From: Streptomyces asoensis
GTDB taxonomy: Bacteria > Actinomycetota > Actinomycetes > Streptomycetales > Streptomycetaceae
NCBI RefSeq assembly: GCF_016860545.1
Contig: NZ_BNEB01000005.1
Coordinates: 248,001 to 312,000 of the forward strand
Reading direction: 5' to 3'
Length of the DNA: 64,000 nt
The translations under genes and the position numbers were made by a program. Shown piece after piece: positions 8,696 to 16,983 of the stretch. Below the pieces are notes generated by a model. It had not been told where the DNA came from and ran no database searches. It saw nothing but the letters and a program-made list of their open reading frames with translations. Numbering within the stretch: the first letter of the stretch is position 1; every line of letters starts with the position of its first letter.

Positions 8696-8935
8696 CCCCC
8701 CCCTCGCCGGGCCGTCCGGGTCGGGCGGGATCCCGGCCATGCAGGCGTACATCCACTCCATGAGCGCGCCGTAGGCGTAGTGGTTGAAGGAGTTCATGCC
8801 CACGGGACCGAATCCGTCCGCCTCGGAGTACGAGTTCCAGCGCTCCCAGACCGTCGTGGCACCGTTGCGCACCGAGAACAGCCAGGAGGGCAGGGCGTCC
8901 TGGAACAGCAGCCGGTACGCCAGGTCCGCGGGAGT
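8696..8935 (-). pseudogene. Remnant of an alpha-L-rhamnosidase gene (GH78)
   Basis: The minus strand encodes about 80 residues that match the end of the catalytic barrel of family 78 rhamnosidases: AYRLLFQDALPSWLFSVRNG, then TTVWERWNSYSEADG and MNSFNHYAYGALMEWMY. A full enzyme is 900 residues or more. Nothing of the rest is present on either side, and the sequence before and after is unrelated. It is therefore a deletion remnant and shows that a plant- or microbe-polysaccharide gene once stood here. Confidence 0.8.
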
Positions 8936-8968
8936 TGAGCCTGTGCCGGGACCGCCGCGCGGCACACG

Positions 8969-8986
8969 TTCAATCGTTCGGTTGAA
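8969..8986. promoter_or_regulatory. 18-bp imperfect palindrome before the solute-binding protein
   Basis: TTCAATCGTTCGGTTGAA has 7 of 8 matching positions in each arm around a TT centre. It lies between the rhamnosidase remnant and the solute-binding protein gene, about 137 bp before the latter. A second palindrome, GTTCGAAC, is at 8992-8999. It looks like the operator of a sugar-type repressor. Confidence 0.4.
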
Positions 8987-9122
8987 TACCGGTTCGAACG
9001 GCTGGGAAACGTTGCTCGCCCGCCGTCGCCGGCAGCAGGATGTGGCGACGCCCGGGGCCGTGGCCGAGCCAGGCGCCGGGTGTCGTGTTCCCCGAGTCCC
9101 CCCTCAGAGAGGTCTCCTCAGC

Positions 9123-10277
9123 ATGTCCAGCTTGAGCAGACGACATGTCCTCGCCACCGGCGCCGCCCTGGGCGCCGGAGCGTTCGCCGCCTCGACCGGT
9201 CCCGCCGCGGCCGCGCCGGCCGGCGACCGCGGCACGTCAGCCAGCGCGCCGCGGGGCGGGGGCGGACGGGAGGAGACGCGCACGCTCGACGAGCTCTACC
9301 GCGCCGCGCTCGCGGAGGGCGGGAAGCTCGTCGTCTACGCGGGCGGCGACACCCCCACCCAGCAGGACGGGACCAAGGCGGCCTTCAAGGCCCGTTTCCC
9401 GGAACTGGACCTGACCCTGATCGTCGACTACAGCAAGTACCACGACGTGCGGGTCGACAACCAGTTCGCCACCGGCACGCTGGTGCCGGACGTCGTGCAG
9501 TTCCAGACGCTCCAGGACTTCGACCGCTGGAAGCAGCAGGGCCGCCTGCTGCACTACAAGCCGGCCGGTTTCTCCAAGGTCCACGAGGCCTTCAAGGACC
9601 CGCAGGGCGCCTGGGTGGCCACCGGCGTCATCGCCTTCAGCTTCCTGTACGACACGGCGACGGTCGGCGCGGCGAGGCGACTCACGCCGCGCGACCTGGT
9701 CGACCCGCAGTGGAAGGGCCGGATCGCCTCGGCCTACCCGCACGACGACGACGCCGTGCTGTACCTGTTCTCCCTGTACGCGCGCACCTACGGCTGGGAC
9801 TGGGTGGCCCGGTTCGCCGCCCAGGACGTGCAGTTCGCGCGCGGCAGCAACTCCCCCGGCGAGGCCGTGTTCGGCGGGCGGAAGACGATCGGCGTGGGCA
9901 CGGCGGGGTCTGCGGTCGGCGCGTCTCCCGTGACGTTCTCGATCGCCGACGGGCACCCGTTCATGGCCTGGGGCCAGCGCGCGGCCGTCCTGGAACAGGC
10001 GAAGAACACCACGGCCGCCAAGCTCTTCCTCAACTGGCAGCTGTCGACACAGATGCAGAACGGGTCCTTCAACGGCTGGTCCGTCCGCACCGACGTCACG
10101 CCGCCGGCGGGTCTGAAGCCGATCTGGGAGTACTGCAACGCCCATGTCGACGGCTTCCCGCGCTTCATGGCCGACCGCGCCGAGGTCGAGCGCTGGAAGC
10201 AGACCTTCGCGCTGTACTTCGGCGAGGTGAAGGGCGACCCGACACCGGGCCGGCTCGGGCTGCACCCGGGCGCGTGA
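9123..10277 (+). CDS. Tat-exported extracellular solute-binding protein
   Basis: A 384-residue binding protein of the type 1 / iron(III)-type cluster (FbpA- or AfuA-like). The N-terminus SLSRRHVLATG with a following Ala-rich core is a twin-arginine signal peptide ending near residue 34. Mature segments GKLVVYAGGDTPTQQDG and PDVVQFQTLQDFDRWKQQG fit the family. ATG 9123 follows AGAGAGG about 9 nt upstream. No permease or ATPase gene is adjacent, so it is an orphan, perhaps left when flanking genes were lost. Substrate could be a metal, a sugar phosphate or an organic acid. Confidence 0.83.
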   Translation: MSSLSRRHVLATGAALGAGAFAASTGPAAAAPAGDRGTSASAPRGGGGREETRTLDELYRAALAEGGKLVVYAGGDTPTQQDGTKAAFKARFPELDLTLIVDYSKYHDVRVDNQFATGTLVPDVVQFQTLQDFDRWKQQGRLLHYKPAGFSKVHEAFKDPQGAWVATGVIAFSFLYDTATVGAARRLTPRDLVDPQWKGRIASAYPHDDDAVLYLFSLYARTYGWDWVARFAAQDVQFARGSNSPGEAVFGGRKTIGVGTAGSAVGASPVTFSIADGHPFMAWGQRAAVLEQAKNTTAAKLFLNWQLSTQMQNGSFNGWSVRTDVTPPAGLKPIWEYCNAHVDGFPRFMADRAEVERWKQTFALYFGEVKGDPTPGRLGLHPGA

Positions 10278-10310
10278 CGAGCGGCCCGGCCGACGGGCCG
10301 GTGCCGGCGG

Positions 10311-10330
10311 GTGCTAGCGGGTGCTAGCGG
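10311..10330. repeat. Tandem decamer
   Basis: GTGCTAGCGG is present twice in direct succession (10311-10320, 10321-10330) at the edge of the gene remnant that follows. Confidence 0.7.
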
Positions 10331-10461
10331 GTGACGACGTTGAGCACGGGGTAGGTCCGCGGCCGGACGCCCTCGACGCCCAGTTCCCGCAGGATCGGCC
10401 CGAGGGTCGCGCCGAACTGCCGGAACGCCTCCTCGGACTCCCACACGTCCACGACGAGTGT
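10324..10461 (-). pseudogene. 3' remnant of a small ABM-like protein gene
   Basis: The last 45 codons of a frame ending at 10324 read TLVVDVWESEEAFRQFGATL then GPILRELGVEGVRPRTYPVL, the typical C-terminal half of small dimeric proteins of the antibiotic-monooxygenase-like fold. The first half is absent and the sequence upstream in the same frame is arginine/proline-rich noise. It is therefore a truncated remnant. Confidence 0.65.
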
Positions 10462-10941
10462 GGGGGCTTGCGGGGTGGGGCTTGTGGGGTCCTGCGACCA
10501 GTGGAACAGCCCCGCCCGCCGCCCGCGCGGGGGCCTGGGCCGAACAGGGTCGTCGCGTCTTCCGGTCAGCACCGGTGCGGGCCCGGTGTGTGTCACCGGA
10601 CACACTCCGGTGTCGGCCGGTCGTGGGGCGGAACCCGCTCGCCGTTGGTTCCCCCGGTTTTCCGTCGCCCGGGCCCGTGAGGTTCCGCCCCCGTGCGAGG
10701 CGGGGTCCTGACCGGGGCGAACGGGTTGCGGGCCTCGCGCCGGCCACCGTCCGCCCTGCGGTTCCGGACCCGTCCGGGACCTGTCGGAGCGGGTCGCGGA
10801 CGCCGGGGATCTCCAGGTCAGGACGCAGGACACGGAACCGGACGTTGCACACTGCCGCCGGATGCGAGACGGTTGCCGAACGGCAATCTTTTTCGAGCGG
10901 CAGAGAGGTGGTGGGGTACGCGCGAATGCGTTCCCCCGCTT
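10462..10941. other. Gene-free stretch before the PP2C operon
   Basis: No believable gene. It contains a hairpin with 7-bp arms GTGTGTC/GACACAC (10588-10605), the terminator-like hairpin at 10871 and a GGGTAC hexamer at 10914-10919. The hexamer matches the -10 consensus of Streptomyces SigB-type promoters, but a matching GNNT -35 box at the right distance is not present. Confidence 0.45.
10871..10893 (+). terminator. Intrinsic-terminator-like hairpin with T-run
   Basis: GGTTGCCG-AA-CGGCAATC (10871-10888, one G-U pair) is followed directly by five T residues (10889-10893). A hairpin plus U-run is rare in Streptomyces. It sits 50 bp before the PP2C start, so it would stop readthrough from upstream or attenuate the operon. 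Confidence 0.5.
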
Positions 10942-12618
10942 GTGATCCCTTCCCCAGGTACCTCTAGCAGTTCCCCCGGCGGTGGCGTCGGCGCGGTGTG
11001 GGGCGGCGCGCCCTACCCCGTCATCGTCATCGACCGGGCCGGGGACGTCGTCGAGACCAACGATGCCGCGCGCAGCCTGCTCCTCGACCGCGGCGCTGAA
11101 GAACCCACGACAGGAGATCTGCCGCGCTGGCTGGCCGAGGCGCACGACCGTCTGAAGTCCGCCGGGACGCCGTCGCGGGCCTCCGCGGGCGCGGCGGCGG
11201 GTGCCGTGGCGGGCCGGACGTTCGAAGCGCACCCCTCACCCACCGAGGGCGGGGACGTGGTGTGGTGGCTGGTGGAGAACACCGGTCTGCGTCTCGCCGA
11301 GGAGGCGCTGCACAGCGAACGCGAGCGGGCCGCCCTGCTGGCGGAGGTCTCCGGCGAGCTGCTGTCGTCGCTCAACGTGGACCGCTGCACGGAGGTGACG
11401 GCCCGGATGGCCGCCGGTCATCTCGCCGACGCGGCGGTCATCGTCGCGCCCGCCCAGGGGCGCCGCCACGCGCTGACCTACGCGCAGGGCGAGGGCGACG
11501 TCACCAGGGCCGTGCTGCCGGTCGACGCGCGCACGGTGCCCGGGCTGGCGGAAGCGCTCCAGGGATTCCCCCCGGTCCCCACACGGTGGATCGACCCGGA
11601 GGGTCTGCCGGAGTGGGCGGTGCCACCGGGCTTCGACCGCACGATCGGATCGGTGATCGTCACTCCCCTGCCCGGCCACGGGATGCCCGCCGGGGTGCTG
11701 ATCCTGCTGCGCTCCAGCACACACCGCGCGTTCACGGAGGGCGAGGAGCTCTTCGCCCGGCTGTTCGCCGCCCGGGCGGGGGCCGCCCTGTCGGCGGCGC
11801 GCCTGTACGCGGAGCAGTCCTCGATCACGGCCACCCTGCTGCGGGAGCTCCTGCCGCCACGGCTGGAACGGGTGCACGACGTCGACTACGCCGGGGCCTA
11901 CCGCGCGTCGCAGGACCACGAGCGCGTCGGCGGCGACTTCTACGACGTCCACCCCGGTGCGCACGCCACGGACGAGACGTTCGTCGTCCTCGGGGACGTG
12001 GCGGGCAAGGGGCTCGAGGCCGCCGTCCTGACCGGGAAGATCCGCAGCGTGCTGCACGCCCTGCTGCCGCTCTCCGGGGACCACCGGCAGGTGCTCGGCC
12101 TCCTCAACGGCGCCCTGCTGAACTCCCACCACACCCGCTTCGCGACCCTGGTGCTGACCTCCGTGCGACGGTGCTCGGAGCAGGTGCGGCTGCGGCTGAC
12201 CAGTGCCGGGCATCTGCCGCCGCTGATCATCCGCGAGGACGGCCGGGTCGAGGAGGTCGCCACCAGCGGCACCCTCGTGGGAGCGCTGCCCCGCATCCGT
12301 ACGCACAGCGTCGACGTGACGCTGGCTCCCGGCGAGACCTGCCTGCTGTACACCGACGGGATCACCGAGGCGCGGGGCGGCCCGCTGGGTGATCAGTTGT
12401 TCGGCGAGGCGAGGCTGCGGGAGGCCCTGGGCGAGTGCGCGCGGATGCCCGCGGAGGCGGTCGTGGAGCGGGTGCAGATGCTGGCCGCGCAGTGGCTGGG
12501 CAGCGACCGTCACGACGACATGGCCACGCTCGCGATCACCAATCCCGTCGGCGGCCACGACCCCGCACGGGTCGTCGACGGATACCAGGACCCCCGTCCC
12601 CGCGGACGGGAGTCGTGA
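10942..12618 (+). CDS. PAS-GAF-PP2C (SpoIIE/RsbU-type) serine phosphatase
   Basis: A 558-residue soluble phosphatase that would dephosphorylate a STAS anti-sigma antagonist. The N-terminal 115 residues form a PAS-like domain (YPVIVIDRAGDVVETNDAAR), followed by a coiled linker, a GAF-like domain (about 140-300) and a PP2C domain with all metal ligands: GGDFYDV, LGDVAGKG, YTDGITEAR and DRHDDMA. GTG 10942 is the best in-frame start but has no clear ribosome binding site. The stop overlaps the start of the cobalamin-binding gene, so the two proteins are co-translated. The target is almost certainly the STAS protein two genes downstream. Confidence 0.85.
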   Translation: MIPSPGTSSSSPGGGVGAVWGGAPYPVIVIDRAGDVVETNDAARSLLLDRGAEEPTTGDLPRWLAEAHDRLKSAGTPSRASAGAAAGAVAGRTFEAHPSPTEGGDVVWWLVENTGLRLAEEALHSERERAALLAEVSGELLSSLNVDRCTEVTARMAAGHLADAAVIVAPAQGRRHALTYAQGEGDVTRAVLPVDARTVPGLAEALQGFPPVPTRWIDPEGLPEWAVPPGFDRTIGSVIVTPLPGHGMPAGVLILLRSSTHRAFTEGEELFARLFAARAGAALSAARLYAEQSSITATLLRELLPPRLERVHDVDYAGAYRASQDHERVGGDFYDVHPGAHATDETFVVLGDVAGKGLEAAVLTGKIRSVLHALLPLSGDHRQVLGLLNGALLNSHHTRFATLVLTSVRRCSEQVRLRLTSAGHLPPLIIREDGRVEEVATSGTLVGALPRIRTHSVDVTLAPGETCLLYTDGITEARGGPLGDQLFGEARLREALGECARMPAEAVVERVQMLAAQWLGSDRHDDMATLAITNPVGGHDPARVVDGYQDPRPRGRES

Positions 12619-13715
12619 TGACGGACGGCAGAGTCGGCACGGCCGTGGAGGGCCTGGCGGAACTGCTGTGGCACGCGGTGGTCACCAGGGACGAGCCGGC
12701 CGCGCTGCGGCTGGTGGCCGGGGCGGCCGACGCCGGGGCCGACGCCGAGGCGCTGCTGCTCGACGTCGTCGCCGGGGTGCAGCACCGCGTCGGCACGGAG
12801 TGGGCAGCCAACCGCATCAGCGTCGCCGAGGAGCATGCGGCCAGCGCGATCGTGGACCGGATCGTCGCCTCGCTGGCCGGCCGGTCCGCGCCGTCACCCC
12901 GGCCGCGGGCACCGCGCCGGGGACCGGTCACGGTGGCCTGCGTGGACGGCGAGTGGCATGCGCTGCCCGCCCGTTTCCTGGCCGAACTCCTCACCCTGCG
13001 CGGCTGGCAGGTGGACTTCCTGGGTGCCCACACGCCCACCCCGCGGCTGATCGCGCACCTGCACCAGACCAACCCCGTGGCCGTGCTGCTGTCGGCGTCG
13101 ATCCCCACCCACCTGCCCACCGCGCACCAGGCGGTCACCGCCGTGCAGTCGCTCGGCATCCCGGTCATGGTCGGCGGGGCCGCCTTCGCCGCGGACGGCC
13201 GCTACGCGCGTCTCCTCAACGCCGACGCCTGGGCGCCCGACGCCCGCGCCGCCGCGGACCTGCTGGCCCAGGGGCTGACCGGGCACCGGACGCGGCAGCG
13301 CCAACGGCAGCAGATCGACGACCTCCCGCACCTGGCCGACCAGGAATACACCTTCATCAGGCAGAACCGCACCCTCCTGGTCCGGCAGTCCCTCGCCGCC
13401 CTCGAGGAGCGGTGGCCGGCCATGCGGTCCTACAGCACGACGCAGCGCGAACGCACCGCCGAGGACCTCGCCCACATCGTGGAATTCCTCGCCACCGCCC
13501 TGTACGTGGACGACGCGGCCCTGTTCACGGCGTTCACCGGCTGGACCGCGGACATCCTCACCGCCCGCCGCGTGCCCGCGCACAGCCTCCGGCTGGGGCT
13601 GGAGATCCTGGCCGACCAGCTGCGCGACTATCCTCGTGCTCTCGCCTTCCTCGACGCCGCGACCGACTCACTGCCCGCACCGCATATCCACCCCGGCCCA
13701 GGACTCACCGCATGA
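12618..13715 (+). CDS. CarH-like cobalamin-binding sensor without DNA-binding domain
   Basis: A 365-residue protein. Residues about 1-88 form a helical bundle with W62 and the E72-H73 pair, exactly the Wx9EH motif of adenosylcobalamin photoreceptors. Residues about 102-220 are a Rossmann B12-binding domain with E112-W-H114, matching the ExHxxG variant in which the histidine is the lower cobalt ligand, then LLSASIP and VGGAAF. The MerR-type domain of CarH/LitR is absent. A third helical domain (about 245-350, LAHIVEFLATALYVDDAALF) may resemble RsbR-type N-terminal domains. It overlaps both neighbours (TGATG and ATGA) and lies between a PP2C phosphatase and a STAS protein, so it likely senses light or B12 for a partner switch. 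Confidence 0.85.
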   Translation: MTDGRVGTAVEGLAELLWHAVVTRDEPAALRLVAGAADAGADAEALLLDVVAGVQHRVGTEWAANRISVAEEHAASAIVDRIVASLAGRSAPSPRPRAPRRGPVTVACVDGEWHALPARFLAELLTLRGWQVDFLGAHTPTPRLIAHLHQTNPVAVLLSASIPTHLPTAHQAVTAVQSLGIPVMVGGAAFAADGRYARLLNADAWAPDARAAADLLAQGLTGHRTRQRQRQQIDDLPHLADQEYTFIRQNRTLLVRQSLAALEERWPAMRSYSTTQRERTAEDLAHIVEFLATALYVDDAALFTAFTGWTADILTARRVPAHSLRLGLEILADQLRDYPRALAFLDAATDSLPAPHIHPGPGLTA

Positions 13716-14113
13716 CCTCTTATCTGCCGGCCGAGTTCTCCGTGACCGTGCAGACCGCCGACGCGCAGGCACTGCACCTGGCGGTCCACGGAGACCTCGA
13801 CTACGACACCAGCGACGACTTCGCTCCCGCCGTGGCCGGGGCGCTGGACGCGCACGCCGAGCGGTACGGGCCGACGCTGCGCGATCTGCACCTGGACTGG
13901 GCGGAACTGACCGCGTTCGACTCCAGCGGACTGTCAGCGCTGCTCGGCCTGCACCGGCGCACCCACCCCGCCGGCATCACCCTGCACCTGCACCACCAGC
14001 CCGTGTACCTGACCCGGATGCTCAAGGTCACCGGCGTCACGGGTCACCTCACGCAGCACGCCCCGGCCGCGGACACCGCGGTCCCGGCGGAGGCCAACGG
14101 CCCCACCGGATAG
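13712..14113 (+). CDS. STAS-domain anti-sigma factor antagonist
   Basis: A 133-residue STAS protein of the SpoIIAA/RsbV type. The conserved phospho-acceptor motif TAFDSSGLSALLGL is intact, with S71 as the likely site. It should bind an anti-sigma kinase when unphosphorylated and be reset by the PP2C phosphatase encoded two genes upstream. The start overlaps the previous stop (ATGA). No anti-sigma kinase (RsbW-type) or sigma gene is in the operon, so its partner is elsewhere in the genome. The C-terminal 20 residues are Ala/Pro-rich and probably disordered. Confidence 0.87.
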   Translation: MTSYLPAEFSVTVQTADAQALHLAVHGDLDYDTSDDFAPAVAGALDAHAERYGPTLRDLHLDWAELTAFDSSGLSALLGLHRRTHPAGITLHLHHQPVYLTRMLKVTGVTGHLTQHAPAADTAVPAEANGPTG

Positions 14114-14145
14114 CCGGCGGACCCACGCGGAGAGCCGGTCGGACA

Positions 14146-14151
14146 TAGGGT
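14146..14151 (+). promoter_or_regulatory. -10 box of a leaderless promoter
   Basis: TAGGGT ends 6 nt before the ATG at 14158, with no ribosome binding site in between. Confidence 0.6.
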
Positions 14152-14157
14152 CGGCGC

Positions 14158-14684
14158 ATGACCTCGCTGATCGCCGCCCTGCGGGCGCACGAAGAAGCCG
14201 CCCGATTCCTGGCCTGGCCCGGCGACTTCGACCCGGACCGCGACGACCACGTGGAGGAGGTCCACCTCGACTCCGGCGCCCGGCTGGAGGCCCTCGCGGG
14301 CGACGGCGCCGGGGGCACCTTCTTCTTCTGCGGCGAGGGCGGCGAGGAACGGCCCGTCCTGTACGCGGACTCCGAGGGCGGGGCGGCGCTGGTCGCGGTC
14401 GGGCTGCCCGAACTCCTTCGGCTGCTGCTGGTCGTTCCGTGGTGGCGGGACTGTCCTACGTTCACCGTCGAGGAGAGCCGCCGCAGCGCGGCCGAGTACC
14501 TGGAGGACATCCCCGATCTGGAGGCCCGGCGGGACCGTGCCGCGGCGGCCCTCGGCCTGCCTCTGTCGAGCGAGGCGGACGTACTGGCACGCCTGCGGGA
14601 GGTGGCGCTCACCGTCGGCAAGGACTACGTCCTCGTCTTCACCCCGGAGAACACGCCCTACGCCCCTCTCTTCGGCGACGACGC

Positions 14685-14688
<4 letters not shown>
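14158..14688 (+). CDS. Conserved hypothetical protein, SMI1/KNR4-like in appearance
   Basis: A 176-residue acidic cytosolic protein starting MTSLIAALRAHEEAARFLAW. Short strands with a central LYADSEGGAALVAVGLPELL and a C-terminal segment GKDYVLVFTPENTPYAPLF recall SUKH/SMI1-type proteins, but I do not see a diagnostic motif. Expression is probably leaderless (TAGGGT 6 nt upstream). It is transcribed away from the partner-switch operon and is followed by a decayed sigma-factor gene. Function unknown. Confidence 0.75.
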
Positions 14689-15108
<420 letters not shown>

Positions 15109-15116
<8 letters not shown>

Positions 15117-15589
15117 GGACTTCGCCTCGATCCTGCGGCGCGGGTCCGAGGAGCTCGCCGCGGTGTGCGGCAGTGCCTTCGCCGTCACCGGGCATTCCCG
15201 CCAGGACGCGCCGCCCGAGTCCGTCGTCGGCCCTCCGGCGCCGGACACGTCGACGACTCCACCGGTCACGTCCACGACTCCGCCGGACGGGACCGCGGAG
15301 CCGTCCGGCGCGGCCTCGCACGAGCCTGCGGCGGGTTCCCCTACGGCCGGTGCGGCGGGGTCGGCCACACGGCGAGCTCCTTCACGCCGACGGCCGGTGC
15401 CGCCGAGAGCGAGCTGGTGCAGCTCCAGGACGAGGGGGCGCGGAGAAGTACTTCACCGAGGGCGCGGACGGCGCGTGGATCTTCGTCGCCACCGACGGGT
15501 TCCCGCGCGATCCCCGGGGCTGTGCCGCCGTGCCCGAGATCCCGGCGCCGCTCGCCGCGCTCTGGGGCGACTGCCTCGCCCGGCCGTGA
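15109..15589 (+). pseudogene. Frameshifted partner gene of the sigma remnant
   Basis: GTG 15109 has an excellent AGGAGG 9 nt upstream and starts VTEDFASILRRGSEELAAVC. Coding character then moves between frames: first frame to about 15360, a second frame for SSFTPTAGAAESELVQLQDE (about 15370-15440), and a third for EKYFTEGADGAWIFVATDGF to the stop at 15589 (ending ALWGDCLARP). At least two frameshifts are needed to join them. The intact ancestor would be a protein of about 160 residues co-translated with the ECF sigma factor, perhaps its regulator or target. Confidence 0.6.
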
Positions 15590-15701
15590 CCCGGAGGAAG
15601 GCCCGCCCGGCTAGCCGGGGGGAGCCTGCCGAACGGCGCCGACGCGGGTGCCGTCTCCGGGCGTCGTCATCCGGCCGCGGTGGCCTGCGGGGAACCGGCC
15701 G

Positions 15702-15923
15702 TCCGCCGTACCAGCGGTCCGTCTCGTCGGCGACCCGCTCGACGAGGGCGCGGCCGAACGCGGTGAGCCGGTCCTGCGCCGGTGCGCCCGGGCCCAGTGG
15801 CGGAGGACCGCAGGTGTAGGCGTCGTGGAACTCGCCCTCGACGTCGTCGAGCAGGGCGAGCAGCAGTCCGTTGCGGTCGCCGAACCGGCGGAAGAGCGTG
15901 CCCTTGCCGACGCCCGCCACCCA
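15702..15923 (-). pseudogene. TetR-family regulator fragment
   Basis: The minus strand encodes VAGVGKGTLFRRFGDRNGLL then ALLDDVEGEFHDAYTCGPPP and RLTAFGRALVERVADETDRW, the second half of a TetR helix-turn-helix and the start of the ligand domain. The first 35 residues and the last 80-100 residues of a normal 190-200 residue protein are missing or in other frames. It is a decayed gene. Confidence 0.7.
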
Positions 15924-16089
15924 ACTCGGCGGATGGCGGGCACCCCTTCCTCGGGGAGGATCGGCGAGACGGGACCACTCTGAGCCCAGGACCGCAGGAA
16001 CGCACCCTTCCCGGGCCCGAGCCGGCCTCGGCACTTGTACCTAGGACCACGGCACCGCGCTGCGCGGGCGGGGCGGGTCCCGGGATGTC

Positions 16090-16905
16090 TCAGGGCTTTC
16101 GGGGGCGGACCCGGTCGCGGGTCTCGCGCACGACGGTGAAGCCCGCGGACCGGTAGGTGGCCACCGCCGCCTCGTTCGCGGACGGTGTCACGACGGCGAC
16201 CGCGCTCGCGCCCCGGCGGGCGAGGGCCGCGCAGGCGCCCAGTACGGCGTCGCGCCCGTGACCGTGGCCTCAGTGCTCGGGACGGGTGCCGACCGGTTCG
16301 AGCAGCCCGCACCTGTTGACGCCCGCGAACCATCCGGTCGCGGCGGCCGCGGGTTCCCCGTCGGGTGTGCGCACAAGCGCCTCCACGGCGAGCCCGCCGC
16401 CGGGCGACCGTTTCATGGTGCGCCAGCGTTCGAGGGTGAACGTGGATCCCGTGAAGGCGGACCGCTGTACCAGCACCCGGTCCGCCGCCGCGTCCGCGTC
16501 CACCGGCTCGGCACGGCTCGACACCGGCCGGGGCGTCCAGGACATGACGGACCAGGACTCCTCCCGCTCCGGCGCCCAGCCGGGCATCGGCAGGCCGTCG
16601 CACCAGTCCTGACCGGGGCCCAGCAGGTCCTCGGCGTCGGCGGAGAGCGCGGCCAGGTCGGCTCGGGGCGCGGCGGTCACCCGCAGCACGGGGCCGTCTA
16701 GGAATCCGACCGCCACCGGCGCCGCGGGATCGGCGTCAGCGTCGGCCCAGAGCACCACGGCGGCGTCGTCGTAGCGCAGGTACCACCCCAGGTCGCCGGG
16801 GTGCAGCCCGCCGCCAGGAGTGTCGGGCGGCGTCCACTCGCACAGCGCGCGCAAGGCCGGGCCGGTCTCTGCGGGAGCCGGACGGTGCCGCACGAGTGAG
16901 GTCAT
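16090..16905 (-). pseudogene. GNAT N-acetyltransferase gene with one in-frame TGA
   Basis: From ATG 16905 the frame encodes a GNAT-like protein (MTSLVRHRPAPAETG, later LVQRSAFTGSTFTLERWRTM and GWFAGVNRCGLLEPVGTRPE) and stops at TGA 16270-16272 after 211 residues. The same frame continues at once with GHGHGRDAVLGACAALARRG and SANEAAVATYRSAGFTVVRE to a second stop at 16090-16092. The stop falls inside the acetyl-CoA motif, where relatives have HRGxGxG, so a CGA to TGA change of one base explains it. The product lacks the CoA-binding half unless the TGA is read through. Confidence 0.8.
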
Positions 16906-16912
16906 GGACGGG

Positions 16913-16918
16913 AGGTTA
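16913..16918 (-). promoter_or_regulatory. -10 box of a leaderless promoter
   Basis: On the minus strand TAACCT ends 7 nt before the ATG of the GNAT pseudogene. Confidence 0.5.
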
Positions 16919-16983
16919 GCCAGCACGCCGAGGATCCACGAACGCTTTTCACCGGCCCGGGACGTGCCCCGGCCGCCGCGTCG

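Noticed and set aside
10462..10941. Cobalamin riboswitch before the B12-binding operon
   Set aside because: I could not find the conserved B12-box or the expected multi-helix layout by eye, so I do not claim it.
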